Shown: one piece after another, positions 42,567 to 51,127 of the stretch
Layout of the letters: each line of letters opens with the position of its first letter
Position numbering within the stretch: position 1 is the stretch's first letter
Notes under the pieces: generated by a model
Database searches by the model: none
Seen by the model: only the letters and a program-made list of their open reading frames with translations
Told to the model about the DNA's origin: nothing
Source of the DNA: Methylobacillus flagellatus_A
GTDB lineage: Bacteria > Pseudomonadota > Gammaproteobacteria > Burkholderiales > Methylophilaceae
Assembly: GCF_031344055.1 (NCBI RefSeq)
Contig: NZ_JADBEN010000001.1
Strand: one strand, 5' to 3'
DNA length: 64,000 nucleotides
Program-made: the position numbers and the translations under genes

Positions 42567-44276
42567 TTACTCGTTGTTTTTGCCGTCAAGCTTGGCCTTC
42601 AGCAATGCACCAAGGTTGGTGGTGCCGGCAGAGCCGGCATCATTGCTGAACTTCTGCAACGCATCAGCTTCATCGGCAAGGTCCTTCGCCTTGATGGACA
42701 AGGCAATGGAGCGGTTCTTGCGGTCGATGTTGGTGATGCGGGCTTCGATTTCTTCGCCTTCCTTGAGTACGGTAGAAATGTCGTCTACCTTGTCGCGGGA
42801 AACTTCGGAAGCACGCAGGTAACCTTCAACTTCGTTGTCCAGAGCAATCACGGCGCCCTTGGCTTCGATGGACTTGACGGTGCCCTTGACGATGGCGCCC
42901 TTGTCATTCAGTGCGGTGTAGGCGCTGAACGGGTCGCTGTCGAGCTGCTTGACGCCCAGGGAGATACGCTCCTTCTCAACGTCGATGCTCAGCACAACAG
43001 CTTCGAGCTCGTCACCCTTCTTGAAGTTGCGGATCGCTTCTTCGCCAGGCTGGTTCCAGGACAGGTCGGAGAGGTGCACCAGGCCGTCGATGCCACCAGG
43101 CAAGCCGATGAATACGCCGAAGTCGGTGATGGACTTGATCTGGCCGCTGACCTTGTCGCCCTTCTTGTGGGAAGCAGCAAAGTCATCCCATGGGTTGGCC
43201 TGGCATTGCTTCATGCCCAGGGACAGACGGCGACGGTCTTCGTCGATTTCCAGGATCATCACTTCTACTTCGTCGCCCAATTGAGCGATCTTGGCAGGGT
43301 GGACGTTCTTGTTGGTCCAGTCCATTTCGGAAACGTGCACCAGACCTTCGATGCCTGGCTCGATTTCAACGAATGCGCCGTAGTCGGTCAGGTTGGTCAC
43401 CTTGCCGAACAGGCGTGTGCCGACTGGGTAGCGGCGGCCCAAAGCAACCCATGGATCGTCGCCCAGTTGCTTGATGCCCAGGGAAACGCGGTTCTTCTCT
43501 TGGTCGAACTTGAGGATCTTGGCTTCGACTTCTTCACCTACGGTCAGCACTTCGGATGGGTGCTTGACGCGGCGCCATGCGAGGTCGGTAATGTGCAACA
43601 GGCCGTCGATACCGCCGAGATCAACGAACGCACCGTAGTCGGTGATGTTCTTGACGATACCCTTGACCACTGCGCCTTCCTTCAGGGATTCGAGCAGTGC
43701 TTCGCGGTCGGCGCCCATGGTTTCTTCCAGCACGGCGCGGCGGGAAACCACAACGTTGTTACGCTTGCGGTCGAGCTTGATAACCTTGAAGTCCCATTCC
43801 TTGTTTTCAAAAGGAGTGGTGTCCTTGACAGGGCGCAGGTCAACCAGGGAGCCTGGCAGGAACGCGCGGATGCTGTTGACCATGACGGTCAAGCCACCCT
43901 TGACGCGGCCATTGACCATGCCCTTGATGATGCGGGATTCGTTCATTGCCTCTTCGAGGTCTTGCCATGCCGCGAGGCGCTTGGCCTTTTCGCGCGACAG
44001 CTTGGTGGAACCATAACCATCTTCCAGGGATTCGATGCAGACCTTGACGAAGTCGCCTGCATTCACTTCGAGTTCGCCGCGGTCGTTGCGGAACTCGGAA
44101 GCGGGGATCACGCTTTCCGACTTCAAGCCGGCGTTGACAATAACGAAGTCGTCATCGACGGAGACAACTTCGGCGGTGATCACTTCACCGGAGCGCATTT
44201 CCTGGCGAGCCAGGCTTTCCTCGAACAGGGCTGCGAAGCTTTCCATGGAGGAGGTTGTGGTTGAAAGGTTAGCCAT
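42567..44276 (-). CDS. rpsA: 30S ribosomal protein S1
   Basis: A 569-residue protein with six S1 RNA-binding domains; repeats such as GAFVDLGGIDGLLHITDLAW, GAFVEIEPGIEGLVHVSEMDW and GVFIGLPGGIDGLVHLSDLSW are visible. It brings mRNA to the ribosome, chiefly messages with weak ribosome binding sites, of which this window has several. The start ATG is followed by ANLSTTTSSMESFAALFEESLARQEM. It sits in the conserved cmk-rpsA-ihfB order. Confidence 0.98.
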   Translation of the reverse strand: MANLSTTTSSMESFAALFEESLARQEMRSGEVITAEVVSVDDDFVIVNAGLKSESVIPASEFRNDRGELEVNAGDFVKVCIESLEDGYGSTKLSREKAKRLAAWQDLEEAMNESRIIKGMVNGRVKGGLTVMVNSIRAFLPGSLVDLRPVKDTTPFENKEWDFKVIKLDRKRNNVVVSRRAVLEETMGADREALLESLKEGAVVKGIVKNITDYGAFVDLGGIDGLLHITDLAWRRVKHPSEVLTVGEEVEAKILKFDQEKNRVSLGIKQLGDDPWVALGRRYPVGTRLFGKVTNLTDYGAFVEIEPGIEGLVHVSEMDWTNKNVHPAKIAQLGDEVEVMILEIDEDRRRLSLGMKQCQANPWDDFAASHKKGDKVSGQIKSITDFGVFIGLPGGIDGLVHLSDLSWNQPGEEAIRNFKKGDELEAVVLSIDVEKERISLGVKQLDSDPFSAYTALNDKGAIVKGTVKSIEAKGAVIALDNEVEGYLRASEVSRDKVDDISTVLKEGEEIEARITNIDRKNRSIALSIKAKDLADEADALQKFSNDAGSAGTTNLGALLKAKLDGKNNE

Positions 44277-44360
44277 TAAAAAAATATCCAGATAATCCCG
44301 CCGTGCAGCGGGTCAAATTAAAAAAACCATGAACCGGTGAGATTCACGGCACTCGTACTA

Positions 44361-45050
44361 CTACAAAACTTGATTTCCAGTGTCAGCGCGGCTGTAATCC
44401 AGTATCGCATCGACCGCCTGATCTATGCTAAGGTCGCTGGTCTCCAGCAACCTTGCGTTCTCGCTTTTTTGCAATGGCGCAACGGCTCGTTGGCTGTCCC
44501 TTGCATCGCGGGTTTGCAAATCCTGCAAGATTTCCGCGAGATTAGCATGGATTCCTTTTTCTATCAACTGTTTATAGCGTCTCTCCGCCCTGACCTCGGC
44601 ACTGGCAGTGAGGAATATCTTGGTTTGGGCGTCAGGGAATACCACGGTCGCCATGTCGCGTCCATCCGCGACCAGGCCGGGCGCCTTGCGGAAGCTTTGC
44701 TGCAGGTCGAGCAGCGCACGGCGCAATGCCGGGTGGACGGCGACTTCCGAGGCGCCGCGGCTGATTTCTTCGGTGCGTACGGCTTCAGTGATGGTTTCGC
44801 CGTCCAAGTAGATTTCCCCATCGGAAAAGCTGATGTCCAGGCCTGCAGTCATGTCTGCCAGCGCGGCTTCATTCTGCCAGCTGATGCCGCGCCTGAGTGC
44901 TGCAAGGGCGGCAATGCGGTAAATGGCTCCCGAATCAAGGTAGTGATAGCCCAGGGTTTGCGCCACGCGCTGAGCAACGGTGCCCTTGCCCGAGGCGGAT
45001 GGGCCATCGATGGCGATGACGGGAACGGCGGATGTTGGTATATCGGTCAT
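44361..45050 (-). CDS. cmk: Cytidylate kinase
   Basis: A 229-residue CMP/dCMP kinase: P-loop IDGPSASGKGTVAQRVA, the substrate-site block YHYLDSGAIYR, and LVADGRDMATVVFPDA. The length is normal for the family. It lies between aroA (24 bases upstream) and rpsA (84 bases downstream). Confidence 0.96.
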   Translation of the reverse strand: MTDIPTSAVPVIAIDGPSASGKGTVAQRVAQTLGYHYLDSGAIYRIAALAALRRGISWQNEAALADMTAGLDISFSDGEIYLDGETITEAVRTEEISRGASEVAVHPALRRALLDLQQSFRKAPGLVADGRDMATVVFPDAQTKIFLTASAEVRAERRYKQLIEKGIHANLAEILQDLQTRDARDSQRAVAPLQKSENARLLETSDLSIDQAVDAILDYSRADTGNQVL

Positions 45051-45074
45051 TGGAAATACGGAAGCAATCTTGTT

Positions 45075-46364
45075 TTACGCTTGCAGCAGCATGGCAAAGC
45101 GCTCGAAATAATCAGGAAAGGTCTTGGCGACGCAATTCGGGTCGTTGATCACGATAGGCACGCCGCCGAGGGCGACCAGCGAGAAGCACATCGCCATGCG
45201 GTGGTCGTCATAGGTGTCGATTTCTGCGTTGGGAGCCAGTTCCGGAGGAGGCGTGATGCGCAGATAGTCGCTGCCTTCCTCGACAATCGCTCCGACCTTG
45301 CGCAGCTCTGTCGCCATGGCGGTGAGACGGTCGGTTTCCTTGACGCGCCAGCTCGCGATATTGCGCAAGGTGCTCGGGCTCTCGGCAAACAGCGCCAGGA
45401 TGGCCAGCGTCATCGCCGCATCCGGGATGTGGTTGCAGTCAAGGTCCAGGGCCCTGAGCTTGCCGGGCGTCGAACGGACTTCGATCCAGTTGTCCCCGGC
45501 GCTGACGGCGGCCCCCATCAACTCAAGCGCCTCGACAAAGCGCACGTCGCCCTGGATGCTGTTGCGGCCTACGCCTTCCACCTTGACGGGACCGTGGCCA
45601 ATCGCCCCTGCTGCCAGGAAGTAGGAAGCGGAGGAGGCGTCTCCCTCGACCTGGACAATGCCAGGGCTCTTGTATGTGCTGCCGGCAGGGATGGTGAACG
45701 CGTTCCAGCCGTCGCGCAGCACTTCGACGCCGAACCTGCGCATGAGGTTGAGCGTGATTTCGATATAGGGCTTGGAAATCAGTTCGCCGACGACCTCAAT
45801 GCGGGCTTCCCGGCCCGTGAGCGGCAAGGCCATCAACAGGGCGGTCAGGAATTGGCTGGAGACGTCGCCGCGCACGCGTAGCGCCTGGCTGGTGTCCAGT
45901 TGTGCCGGGCGGATATGCAAGGGAGGGAAGCCTGGGTTTTGCAGATACTCAATGGCGGCGCCAGCAGCATTGAGCGTATCCACCAGGTCGCCGATCGGAC
46001 GCTCGTGCATGCGCGCGATGCCCGACAGTTCGTATTCCCCTTGCGACAAGGCCAGGGCCGCCGTCAATGGGCGGAAGGCGGTGCCGGCATTGCCGAGGAA
46101 CAATTTGGCCTGCTTGACCGGAAGTTGTCCTCCCGTTCCCTCCACCTGCCATTGGTGAGTGCCGGTCTGCTCCAGCTTGACGCCGAGCGTGTGCAGGGCT
46201 TCGAGCATGCGTTGCGTATCGTCAGATGCCAGCAGCTCGTGAATCTCGGTATTGCCTTGCGCGAGCGCTGCAAGCAGCAATGTACGGTTGGAGATGCTTT
46301 TCGAGCCCGGCAGCTTGACTGTGCCATGGGCGTGGCGTGCGGCAGGCAGGGTGAGGGTTTCCAT
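45075..46364 (-). CDS. aroA: 3-phosphoshikimate 1-carboxyvinyltransferase (EPSP synthase)
   Basis: A 429-residue enzyme of the shikimate pathway. Motifs: KLPGSKSISNRTLLLAALA (phosphoenolpyruvate site), LFLGNAGTAFRPLTAALAL and a C-terminal ETDRLTAMATELRKVGA. It is a class I type, with GNAGTA rather than an insensitive variant. The start is ATG 46364, two bases after the tyrA stop, with GGAAGAA upstream inside tyrA; longer frames read through tyrA coding sequence. It is translationally coupled to tyrA. Confidence 0.96.
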   Translation of the reverse strand: METLTLPAARHAHGTVKLPGSKSISNRTLLLAALAQGNTEIHELLASDDTQRMLEALHTLGVKLEQTGTHQWQVEGTGGQLPVKQAKLFLGNAGTAFRPLTAALALSQGEYELSGIARMHERPIGDLVDTLNAAGAAIEYLQNPGFPPLHIRPAQLDTSQALRVRGDVSSQFLTALLMALPLTGREARIEVVGELISKPYIEITLNLMRRFGVEVLRDGWNAFTIPAGSTYKSPGIVQVEGDASSASYFLAAGAIGHGPVKVEGVGRNSIQGDVRFVEALELMGAAVSAGDNWIEVRSTPGKLRALDLDCNHIPDAAMTLAILALFAESPSTLRNIASWRVKETDRLTAMATELRKVGAIVEEGSDYLRITPPPELAPNAEIDTYDDHRMAMCFSLVALGGVPIVINDPNCVAKTFPDYFERFAMLLQA

Positions 46365-46366
46365 GC

Positions 46367-47248
46367 TTAATTCTTCCATGATGCGGATGTGTTTCGCTTG
46401 GCCCAGGCATTGCGGGCATGGCTGGCACGTTCGAAGATGGCTTGCAGGCCGGCTGCATCGCCTTGTTCCAGGCTCTGGCGCAGATCGGCAAGGGTTGCCT
46501 GGTAGCGGTCCAGCTCCTGTAGCAGGGCGGTGCGGTTGGCGAGGCTGATGTCGCGCCACATTTCCGGCGAGCTGCCCGCAATACGGGTGAAGTCGCGGAA
46601 GCCGCTGGCGGCGAACTCGAAGAACTGGTCCGCATCCGGGCGGGCGGCCAATTCGTCCACCAGGGCAAATGCCAGCAGGTGCGGCAGGTGGCTGACCGCG
46701 GCGAAGATGGTGTCATGCCCGCTAGGGCTCATTTCGCGCACGACGGCGCCGGTGCTGGCCCAGAGCGCGCGAACCGCCTGAACCGCTGCCGGATCGGTAT
46801 GCTCGCCCGGGGTGAGAACCACGTTCTTGTTCTGGTACAGCGTGGCTTGCGCGGCAGAGGGGCCGCTTTTCTCCGCGCCTGCGATCGGGTGGCCGGGCAC
46901 GAAGCGCGATGCCGCATTGCCGAGGATGTGCTGTGCCTGTTCGGCGATATCGGCCTTGGTGCTGCCAGCGTCGGTGACGACTGTCTTGTCTTCGAGATAC
47001 GGCGCAATACGCTGCAGGATGGGGGCAATCTGGGCCACCGGGGTAGCGATCATGACCACGTCCGCATCTTGGAGCGCTGTGGCGATATCGCTGGCGGCTT
47101 CATCGATGATGCCAAGGGCGAGGGCTTCCTGCAGGCTGTCGCCTGCGCGACCTACGCCAGTCACGTGCCAGCCTGCATTGGCTGCCTTGAGCGCAAGGGC
47201 AAGCGAGCCGCCAATCAGGCCAATGCCGAAAACAAGCAGTTTTTTCAA
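46367..47248 (-). CDS. tyrA: Prephenate dehydrogenase
   Basis: A 293-residue NAD(P)-dependent enzyme of tyrosine synthesis: Rossmann motif LLVFGIGLIGGSLALALK, and the catalytic region GHPIAGAEKSGPSAA with the His of the family. The start is taken as TTG 47248 (MKKLLVFG), because no ATG or GTG lies at a suitable place; the frame stays open to 47380 but the extra sequence is unlike the family. There is no clear ribosome binding site. A TGTTACAAT extended -10 element (TACAAT, 47285-47280 on the minus strand) may drive the whole tyrA-aroA-cmk-rpsA run. No pheA or hisC is upstream, unlike the full betaproteobacterial superoperon. Confidence 0.93.
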   Translation of the reverse strand: MKKLLVFGIGLIGGSLALALKAANAGWHVTGVGRAGDSLQEALALGIIDEAASDIATALQDADVVMIATPVAQIAPILQRIAPYLEDKTVVTDAGSTKADIAEQAQHILGNAASRFVPGHPIAGAEKSGPSAAQATLYQNKNVVLTPGEHTDPAAVQAVRALWASTGAVVREMSPSGHDTIFAAVSHLPHLLAFALVDELAARPDADQFFEFAASGFRDFTRIAGSSPEMWRDISLANRTALLQELDRYQATLADLRQSLEQGDAAGLQAIFERASHARNAWAKRNTSASWKN

Positions 47249-47318
47249 GATGAGGATGCAGCGCGGAATTAAAAGCGCAATTGTAACATGCCGGCCGTCG
47301 TCGGCTGGATGGGGAAAA

Positions 47319-47368
47319 GCAACCAAGACGTTTTGTGCGAAGGCAGATAAGCACAAAACGCCGGTTGC
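47319..47368. repeat. Interrupted inverted repeat in the bpt-tyrA gap
   Basis: CGTTTTGTGC (47329-47338) pairs with GCACAAAACG (47351-47360), and GCAACC (47319-47324) pairs with GGTTGC (47363-47368). They form two stacked stems separated by an asymmetric bulge. There is no T tract on the minus strand. It lies between bpt and the tyrA promoter; a weak terminator for bpt is possible. Confidence 0.55.
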
Positions 47369-47431
47369 AGGAGATGACAAGGAGTAATTGCTAGGAGTGG
47401 CGAAAGCGGAATTGGTTCACTGCAGGAAGTA

Positions 47432-48193
47432 TTATTTTTGTTGTTCAGACTGTTCGATATGGGGCTGTTCTGCATGGATCGGGCGCCATTCGCCGTCGAT
47501 CAGGCCTTCCTGGGGCAGGAAGTTTTGCTTGTAGGCCATCTTGCGGCTTTCCTTGATCCAGTAGCCCAGATAAAGGTAAGGCAGGTTGAGGCTTTCGCAC
47601 CATTCAAGCAGCCACAGGATGTTGTAAGTCCCATAGCTCGCGTGTTTGTCGGCAGCTTCATAGAAGGTATAGACCGCGGAAACGCCGTCACGCACGATGT
47701 CCACGACGCTGACCATTTTCAGTACGCCGTCTTCACGGAATTCCACCATAAGGCTTTCCACATTGCTCTGTACCAGGAAGTTGCGGTATTGCTCCGCGGT
47801 TTCCGGGTCGCCGGAGCCGCCTTCGTGCCGGGCGACCTGGTAGGCGGAATAGAGGGCGAAGTGTTCTTCCGAGAAAGTCAGTTCCATGAGGGCGACGGAC
47901 AGGTTCTGGTGCTGTTTCCAGGCCCGGCGCTGGCTGCGGCTGGGCTGGAAATCCGCGACCGGCAGCCTGACGGGGATGCAGGCGTGGCAAGTCTCGCAAT
48001 GGGGACGGTAGGCAAACTTGCCGCTGCGGCGGAAACCAAGCTGTATCAGGCCGCTGTAGGCATGGGCGTCAATCAGGTGGTGCGGTGTGGCAATCAGCGA
48101 TTGCGCTGGTTTATCTGCAAGGTAACCGCAGGAATACGCCGTGGTAGCGTAGAACTGGATTTTATGCAGATGCTGTTCGCCGGGCAATGTCAT
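47432..48193 (-). CDS. bpt: Aspartate/glutamate leucyltransferase (Bpt)
   Basis: A 253-residue transferase of the ATE1/Bpt family that attaches leucine from Leu-tRNA to proteins with N-terminal Asp or Glu, marking them for ClpS-ClpAP. It has the conserved cysteine-rich N-terminal block (CETCHACIPVRLPV), FRRSGKFAYRPHC, and the C-terminal YLYLGYWIKESRKMAYKQNFLPQE. It overlaps the aat stop by four bases (ATGA), so the two N-degron enzymes are coupled. Confidence 0.92.
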   Translation of the reverse strand: MTLPGEQHLHKIQFYATTAYSCGYLADKPAQSLIATPHHLIDAHAYSGLIQLGFRRSGKFAYRPHCETCHACIPVRLPVADFQPSRSQRRAWKQHQNLSVALMELTFSEEHFALYSAYQVARHEGGSGDPETAEQYRNFLVQSNVESLMVEFREDGVLKMVSVVDIVRDGVSAVYTFYEAADKHASYGTYNILWLLEWCESLNLPYLYLGYWIKESRKMAYKQNFLPQEGLIDGEWRPIHAEQPHIEQSEQQK

Positions 48194-48885
48194 GTAGGGT
48201 AGTGTACCAATTCATGCAGCCGTTGTGAAAATTCTGCACGTGGAATCTCGCGTGCGCCCAATGAGGCCAGGTGCTGGGTTTTCATCTGGCAATCGATCAT
48301 GCCGCAACCCAAAGCCTGGAGGCGTTGCACCATATGCACGAATGCGAGCTTGGAGGCGTCGGTGGCATGGTGGAACATGGACTCCCCATAGAACATCCTG
48401 CCCAGGCTGACGCCGTACAAGCCTCCTACCAGTTTGCCGTCCATCCAGGTCTCGGCACTATAGGCGTAGCCCAGCCGGTGCAGCGCGGTATAGGCCTCCA
48501 TGATGCCTTCGGTGATCCAGGTGCCGTCCTGGCCTGCGCGCGGGGTGGCGGCGCATGCAGCGATCACTTCGCTGAATGCTGTGTTGAAGCGGACTTCATA
48601 ATCCCGGCATTTGAGCCGCTTGGCCAGCGACCTGGATATTTTCAACTCAGTGGGGAACAGCACCATGCGCGGGTCCGGGCTCCACCACAGTATGGGTTCT
48701 CCTTCGCCGAACCAGGGGAATATGCCCTGGCGATATGCGCTGAGCAGGCGTTCGGCAGTCAGTTCGCCGCCAATGGCGATCAACCCGTTGGGTTCCTGCA
48801 ATGCAGCCTCCAAGGGAGGAAAGGACGTATTCGCCTGCAATGCCCGCACCAGGCCGCCAGGCAAGCGGTAGTATTGATGGCTCAT
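48190..48885 (-). CDS. aat: Leucyl/phenylalanyl-tRNA-protein transferase
   Basis: A 231-residue Aat: FPPLEAALQEPNGLIAIGGEL near the start, then YRQGIFPWFGEGEPILWWSPDPRMVLFP, SAETWMDGKLVGGLYGVSLGRMFYGESMF and the C-terminal LGCGMIDCQMKTQHLASLGA. It adds Leu or Phe to proteins with N-terminal Lys or Arg for ClpS-dependent degradation. The start is ATG 48885 (MSHQYYRLPGG), although no good ribosome binding site is seen; the frame open to 49200 covers the divergent CopL-like gene and is not used. Confidence 0.95.
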   Translation of the reverse strand: MSHQYYRLPGGLVRALQANTSFPPLEAALQEPNGLIAIGGELTAERLLSAYRQGIFPWFGEGEPILWWSPDPRMVLFPTELKISRSLAKRLKCRDYEVRFNTAFSEVIAACAATPRAGQDGTWITEGIMEAYTALHRLGYAYSAETWMDGKLVGGLYGVSLGRMFYGESMFHHATDASKLAFVHMVQRLQALGCGMIDCQMKTQHLASLGAREIPRAEFSQRLHELVHYPT

Positions 48886-48928
48886 AGGGGTTAACGAGGG
48901 ATGGATTGTGGCGATATCGTCAAGATGG

Positions 48929-48943
48929 GCATTAGCATAATGC
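48929..48943. promoter_or_regulatory. Small perfect inverted repeat before the copper genes
   Basis: GCATTA (48929-48934), GCA, TAATGC (48938-48943), 45 bases before the CopL-like start in the divergent gap with aat. Its position suits an operator for the copper operon; the regulator is not known. Confidence 0.4.
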
Positions 48944-48987
48944 AGTTGCGGCTTTGCTGCATGTCCTGATTGTGCTATTTTTCCTCC

Positions 48988-49353
48988 ATGCGCTTCTATC
49001 GCACCATCATCCTGTTGCTGCTGACCATGTTCCTCGCGGATACCGTGGCGGCCAGCAGCAGCCTGCATCTGCCTGCCGTTTCCCCTGCGACAGCGCAGCC
49101 AGCGGCGCATCAGCATCATGCTACCCACGATCATGCGCAGCATGATGACGGCGCGTATCAGCATGATGAGCAGCATGGTGACAATTGCAGGAACTGCCAT
49201 GATTGCCTGTCATGCTTCAGCGTATTGCCTATTTCCATCCGCATGTCTAAGCCCGATTTGCCGCCTCGCCAGGTGGATATCGCGCCAAGCCTGATTTATT
49301 TCCCGCCTGCCCTGGCGCAATGGCAGCGCCCGCCGATTCCGCCCTCCATCTGA
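48988..49353 (+). CDS. CopL-like His-rich exported metal-binding protein
   Basis: A 121-residue protein: a signal peptide (MRFYRTIILLLLTMFLADTVAA), a His/Asp-rich segment (HQHHATHDHAQHDDGAYQH), a cysteine cluster NCRNCHDCLSC and a Pro-rich tail. The layout resembles CopL, a small metal-binding protein encoded upstream of copper resistance genes in Xanthomonas and relatives; direct similarity could not be tested. It probably binds copper in the periplasm. The start is ATG 48988; a TTG at 48970 would extend the signal peptide. It is the first gene of the copper island. Confidence 0.65.
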   Translation: MRFYRTIILLLLTMFLADTVAASSSLHLPAVSPATAQPAAHQHHATHDHAQHDDGAYQHDEQHGDNCRNCHDCLSCFSVLPISIRMSKPDLPPRQVDIAPSLIYFPPALAQWQRPPIPPSI

Positions 49354-49436
49354 TTTCGTCATGGCCGCTATTCCTGCGGCTAGGTTTTAACGGCCTGCTT
49401 GCATCAATCAGGCCCACATCATGAATGGAGAGCATC

Positions 49437-49727
49437 ATGCGATTCAATATAGCCTTGTCAGCTTTAGGCTGCCTGTGCCTTGTCCTGCCCGTGGCGGCAG
49501 CAGAGGCTGAAACCGAGCCGAGTCCGGCCTTGCGCCATGAGCCGGTCCTCGGGCAATACCAGAAATTCGAGCGGGGCGCCGCAGCCGCCCCGCTGCAGCC
49601 GCATGCCGGACACGATATGCACCACGACCATGCCGGCCATGAGCAGCATCAACATGACACGCAACATGATGATGGGCAGCACGGGGACGGGCAGCATGAC
49701 GGCCACCATCACATGCATGGGGAATGA
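49437..49727 (+). CDS. Small His-rich periplasmic protein, probable copper binding
   Basis: A 96-residue protein with a signal peptide (MRFNIALSALGCLCLVLPVAAA). The last 40 residues are mostly His, Asp, Gln and Gly (GHDMHHDHAGHEQHQHD and onward), plus several Met. No domain is recognised. The stop overlaps the start of the TolC-like gene (ATGA), so it is made together with the channel and multicopper oxidase, and a copper-buffering role is inferred. The start is ATG 49437 with GGAGAG upstream. Confidence 0.7.
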   Translation: MRFNIALSALGCLCLVLPVAAAEAETEPSPALRHEPVLGQYQKFERGAAAAPLQPHAGHDMHHDHAGHEQHQHDTQHDDGQHGDGQHDGHHHMHGE

Positions 49728-51127
49728 TCATGGCCAAGTTGTTGCCTGGGCAATATGTGTCCTGCCTTCCCGTCGTCGCTCTTGCCATTGTCACTGGCCT
49801 GCTCGCCGGCTGCGCCACGTTCAGCCGCGACGGCGGCATGGACGACGTACGCTCCACGGTTGCCCAACGCCTGAAACAGGACGTGGCCTTGGATAGTGCC
49901 GGAGAGGCGTCTTCACGGCAGCGGACGGAGGAATTGCTCGCCAAGCCGCTGGGAATCGAGGAAGCCGTGCAACTGGCCTTGTTGAACAACCAGGGCCTGA
50001 AAGCCGGATTTGCCGAACTCGGTATTGCCGAAGCAGACCTTGTGCAGGCCGGGCGGTTGCCCAATCCGCGTTTTTCCATGCTGTACACGCGCCATGACGG
50101 CGACTACAAGATAGAACAGTCGTTCACCTTCAACCTGTTTTCCCTGCTGACGATGCCGCAGGCCAAGGCCGTGGAGCAGCAACGCTTCGAACAGGCCAAG
50201 CGCGAGGTCAGCCTGCAGGTGCTGGCCTTGGCGCAGGCAACCCGGCAGGCCTGGGTTGCGGCTGTCGCGGCGGAACAATCGTCTCTGTATGCCGCGCAGG
50301 TGATGCAGGCGGCGGAAGCGGCGGCCGAGCTGGCGCGGCGCATGCACCAGCAAGGCAACTGGAGCAAGCTGGACCAGGCGCGCGAGCAAAGCTTTTATGC
50401 CGATGCCGCGCTGGAGTACGCGGCGGCGCGCGAACGCCAGCGCATGACGCGCGAGCGGTTGTCGCGTGCGATCGGGCTGGGAAACAGCGAGCAATTCACG
50501 CTGCCGCCGCGCCTGCCTGATCTGCCGGCCAAGGAGGAGGACCTCCTGCAGGTGCAGCAGCAGGCTTTCCTGCAGAGGCTGGACTTGCTGGCGATGCGTG
50601 CCGAAGTGGATGCGCTTGCCAAGCAGCTCGGCCTGAGCAAGACCACGCGCCTGATCAATGTACTGGATATAGGCCCGGCACGCGTGCTGGAGGGCCGGCG
50701 CGGCGAGGCCTACAAGAAGGGCGTCACCCTGGGCTTCGAACTGCCGCTGTTCGACTGGGGCAGCGCGCGCGTGAAGCGCGCCGAGGCAATCTATACGCAG
50801 GCGCTCGAGCGTACGGCGCAGACGGCTATCGATGCGGAAACCGAGGTGCGGGCCGCCTATGCACGGTACCGCATGCGCTACGAAATGGCGCGCCATGTCC
50901 AGGACGAGATCGTGCCGCTGCGCAAGCGCATCCTGCAAGAGCACCAGCTGCGCTACAACGGTATGCTGCTCAGCGCCTTCGAATTGCTTGCGGACGCGCG
51001 GGAGCAGGTCAGTAGCGTGAGCCGGTATATCAATGCCGTGCGTGATTTCTGGCTGGCGGACGCCGGGCTGACGATGGCGACCATGGGGCCCGTGGCATCC
51101 CTGGATGAGAATGGAAGGGGAGAATGA
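49724..51127 (+). CDS. TolC-family outer-membrane lipoprotein of the copper island
   Basis: A 467-residue OEP protein with a lipobox (LLAGC, Cys at about 30) and two outer-membrane efflux repeats with long alternating helices (IEEAVQLALLNNQGLKAGFAELG at the first). Such proteins accompany CopA-type oxidases and metal RND pumps as CusC-like or CopB-replacing components. No RND pump or adaptor gene is adjacent, so its inner-membrane partner is unclear. It overlaps both neighbours by four bases. Confidence 0.85.
   Translation: MIMAKLLPGQYVSCLPVVALAIVTGLLAGCATFSRDGGMDDVRSTVAQRLKQDVALDSAGEASSRQRTEELLAKPLGIEEAVQLALLNNQGLKAGFAELGIAEADLVQAGRLPNPRFSMLYTRHDGDYKIEQSFTFNLFSLLTMPQAKAVEQQRFEQAKREVSLQVLALAQATRQAWVAAVAAEQSSLYAAQVMQAAEAAAELARRMHQQGNWSKLDQAREQSFYADAALEYAAARERQRMTRERLSRAIGLGNSEQFTLPPRLPDLPAKEEDLLQVQQQAFLQRLDLLAMRAEVDALAKQLGLSKTTRLINVLDIGPARVLEGRRGEAYKKGVTLGFELPLFDWGSARVKRAEAIYTQALERTAQTAIDAETEVRAAYARYRMRYEMARHVQDEIVPLRKRILQEHQLRYNGMLLSAFELLADAREQVSSVSRYINAVRDFWLADAGLTMATMGPVASLDENGRGE

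Noticed and set aside
42231..44264. A 677-codon open frame on the plus strand
   Set aside because: Exactly antisense to rpsA and ihfB; no ribosome binding site and no similarity. A shadow of the S1 repeats.
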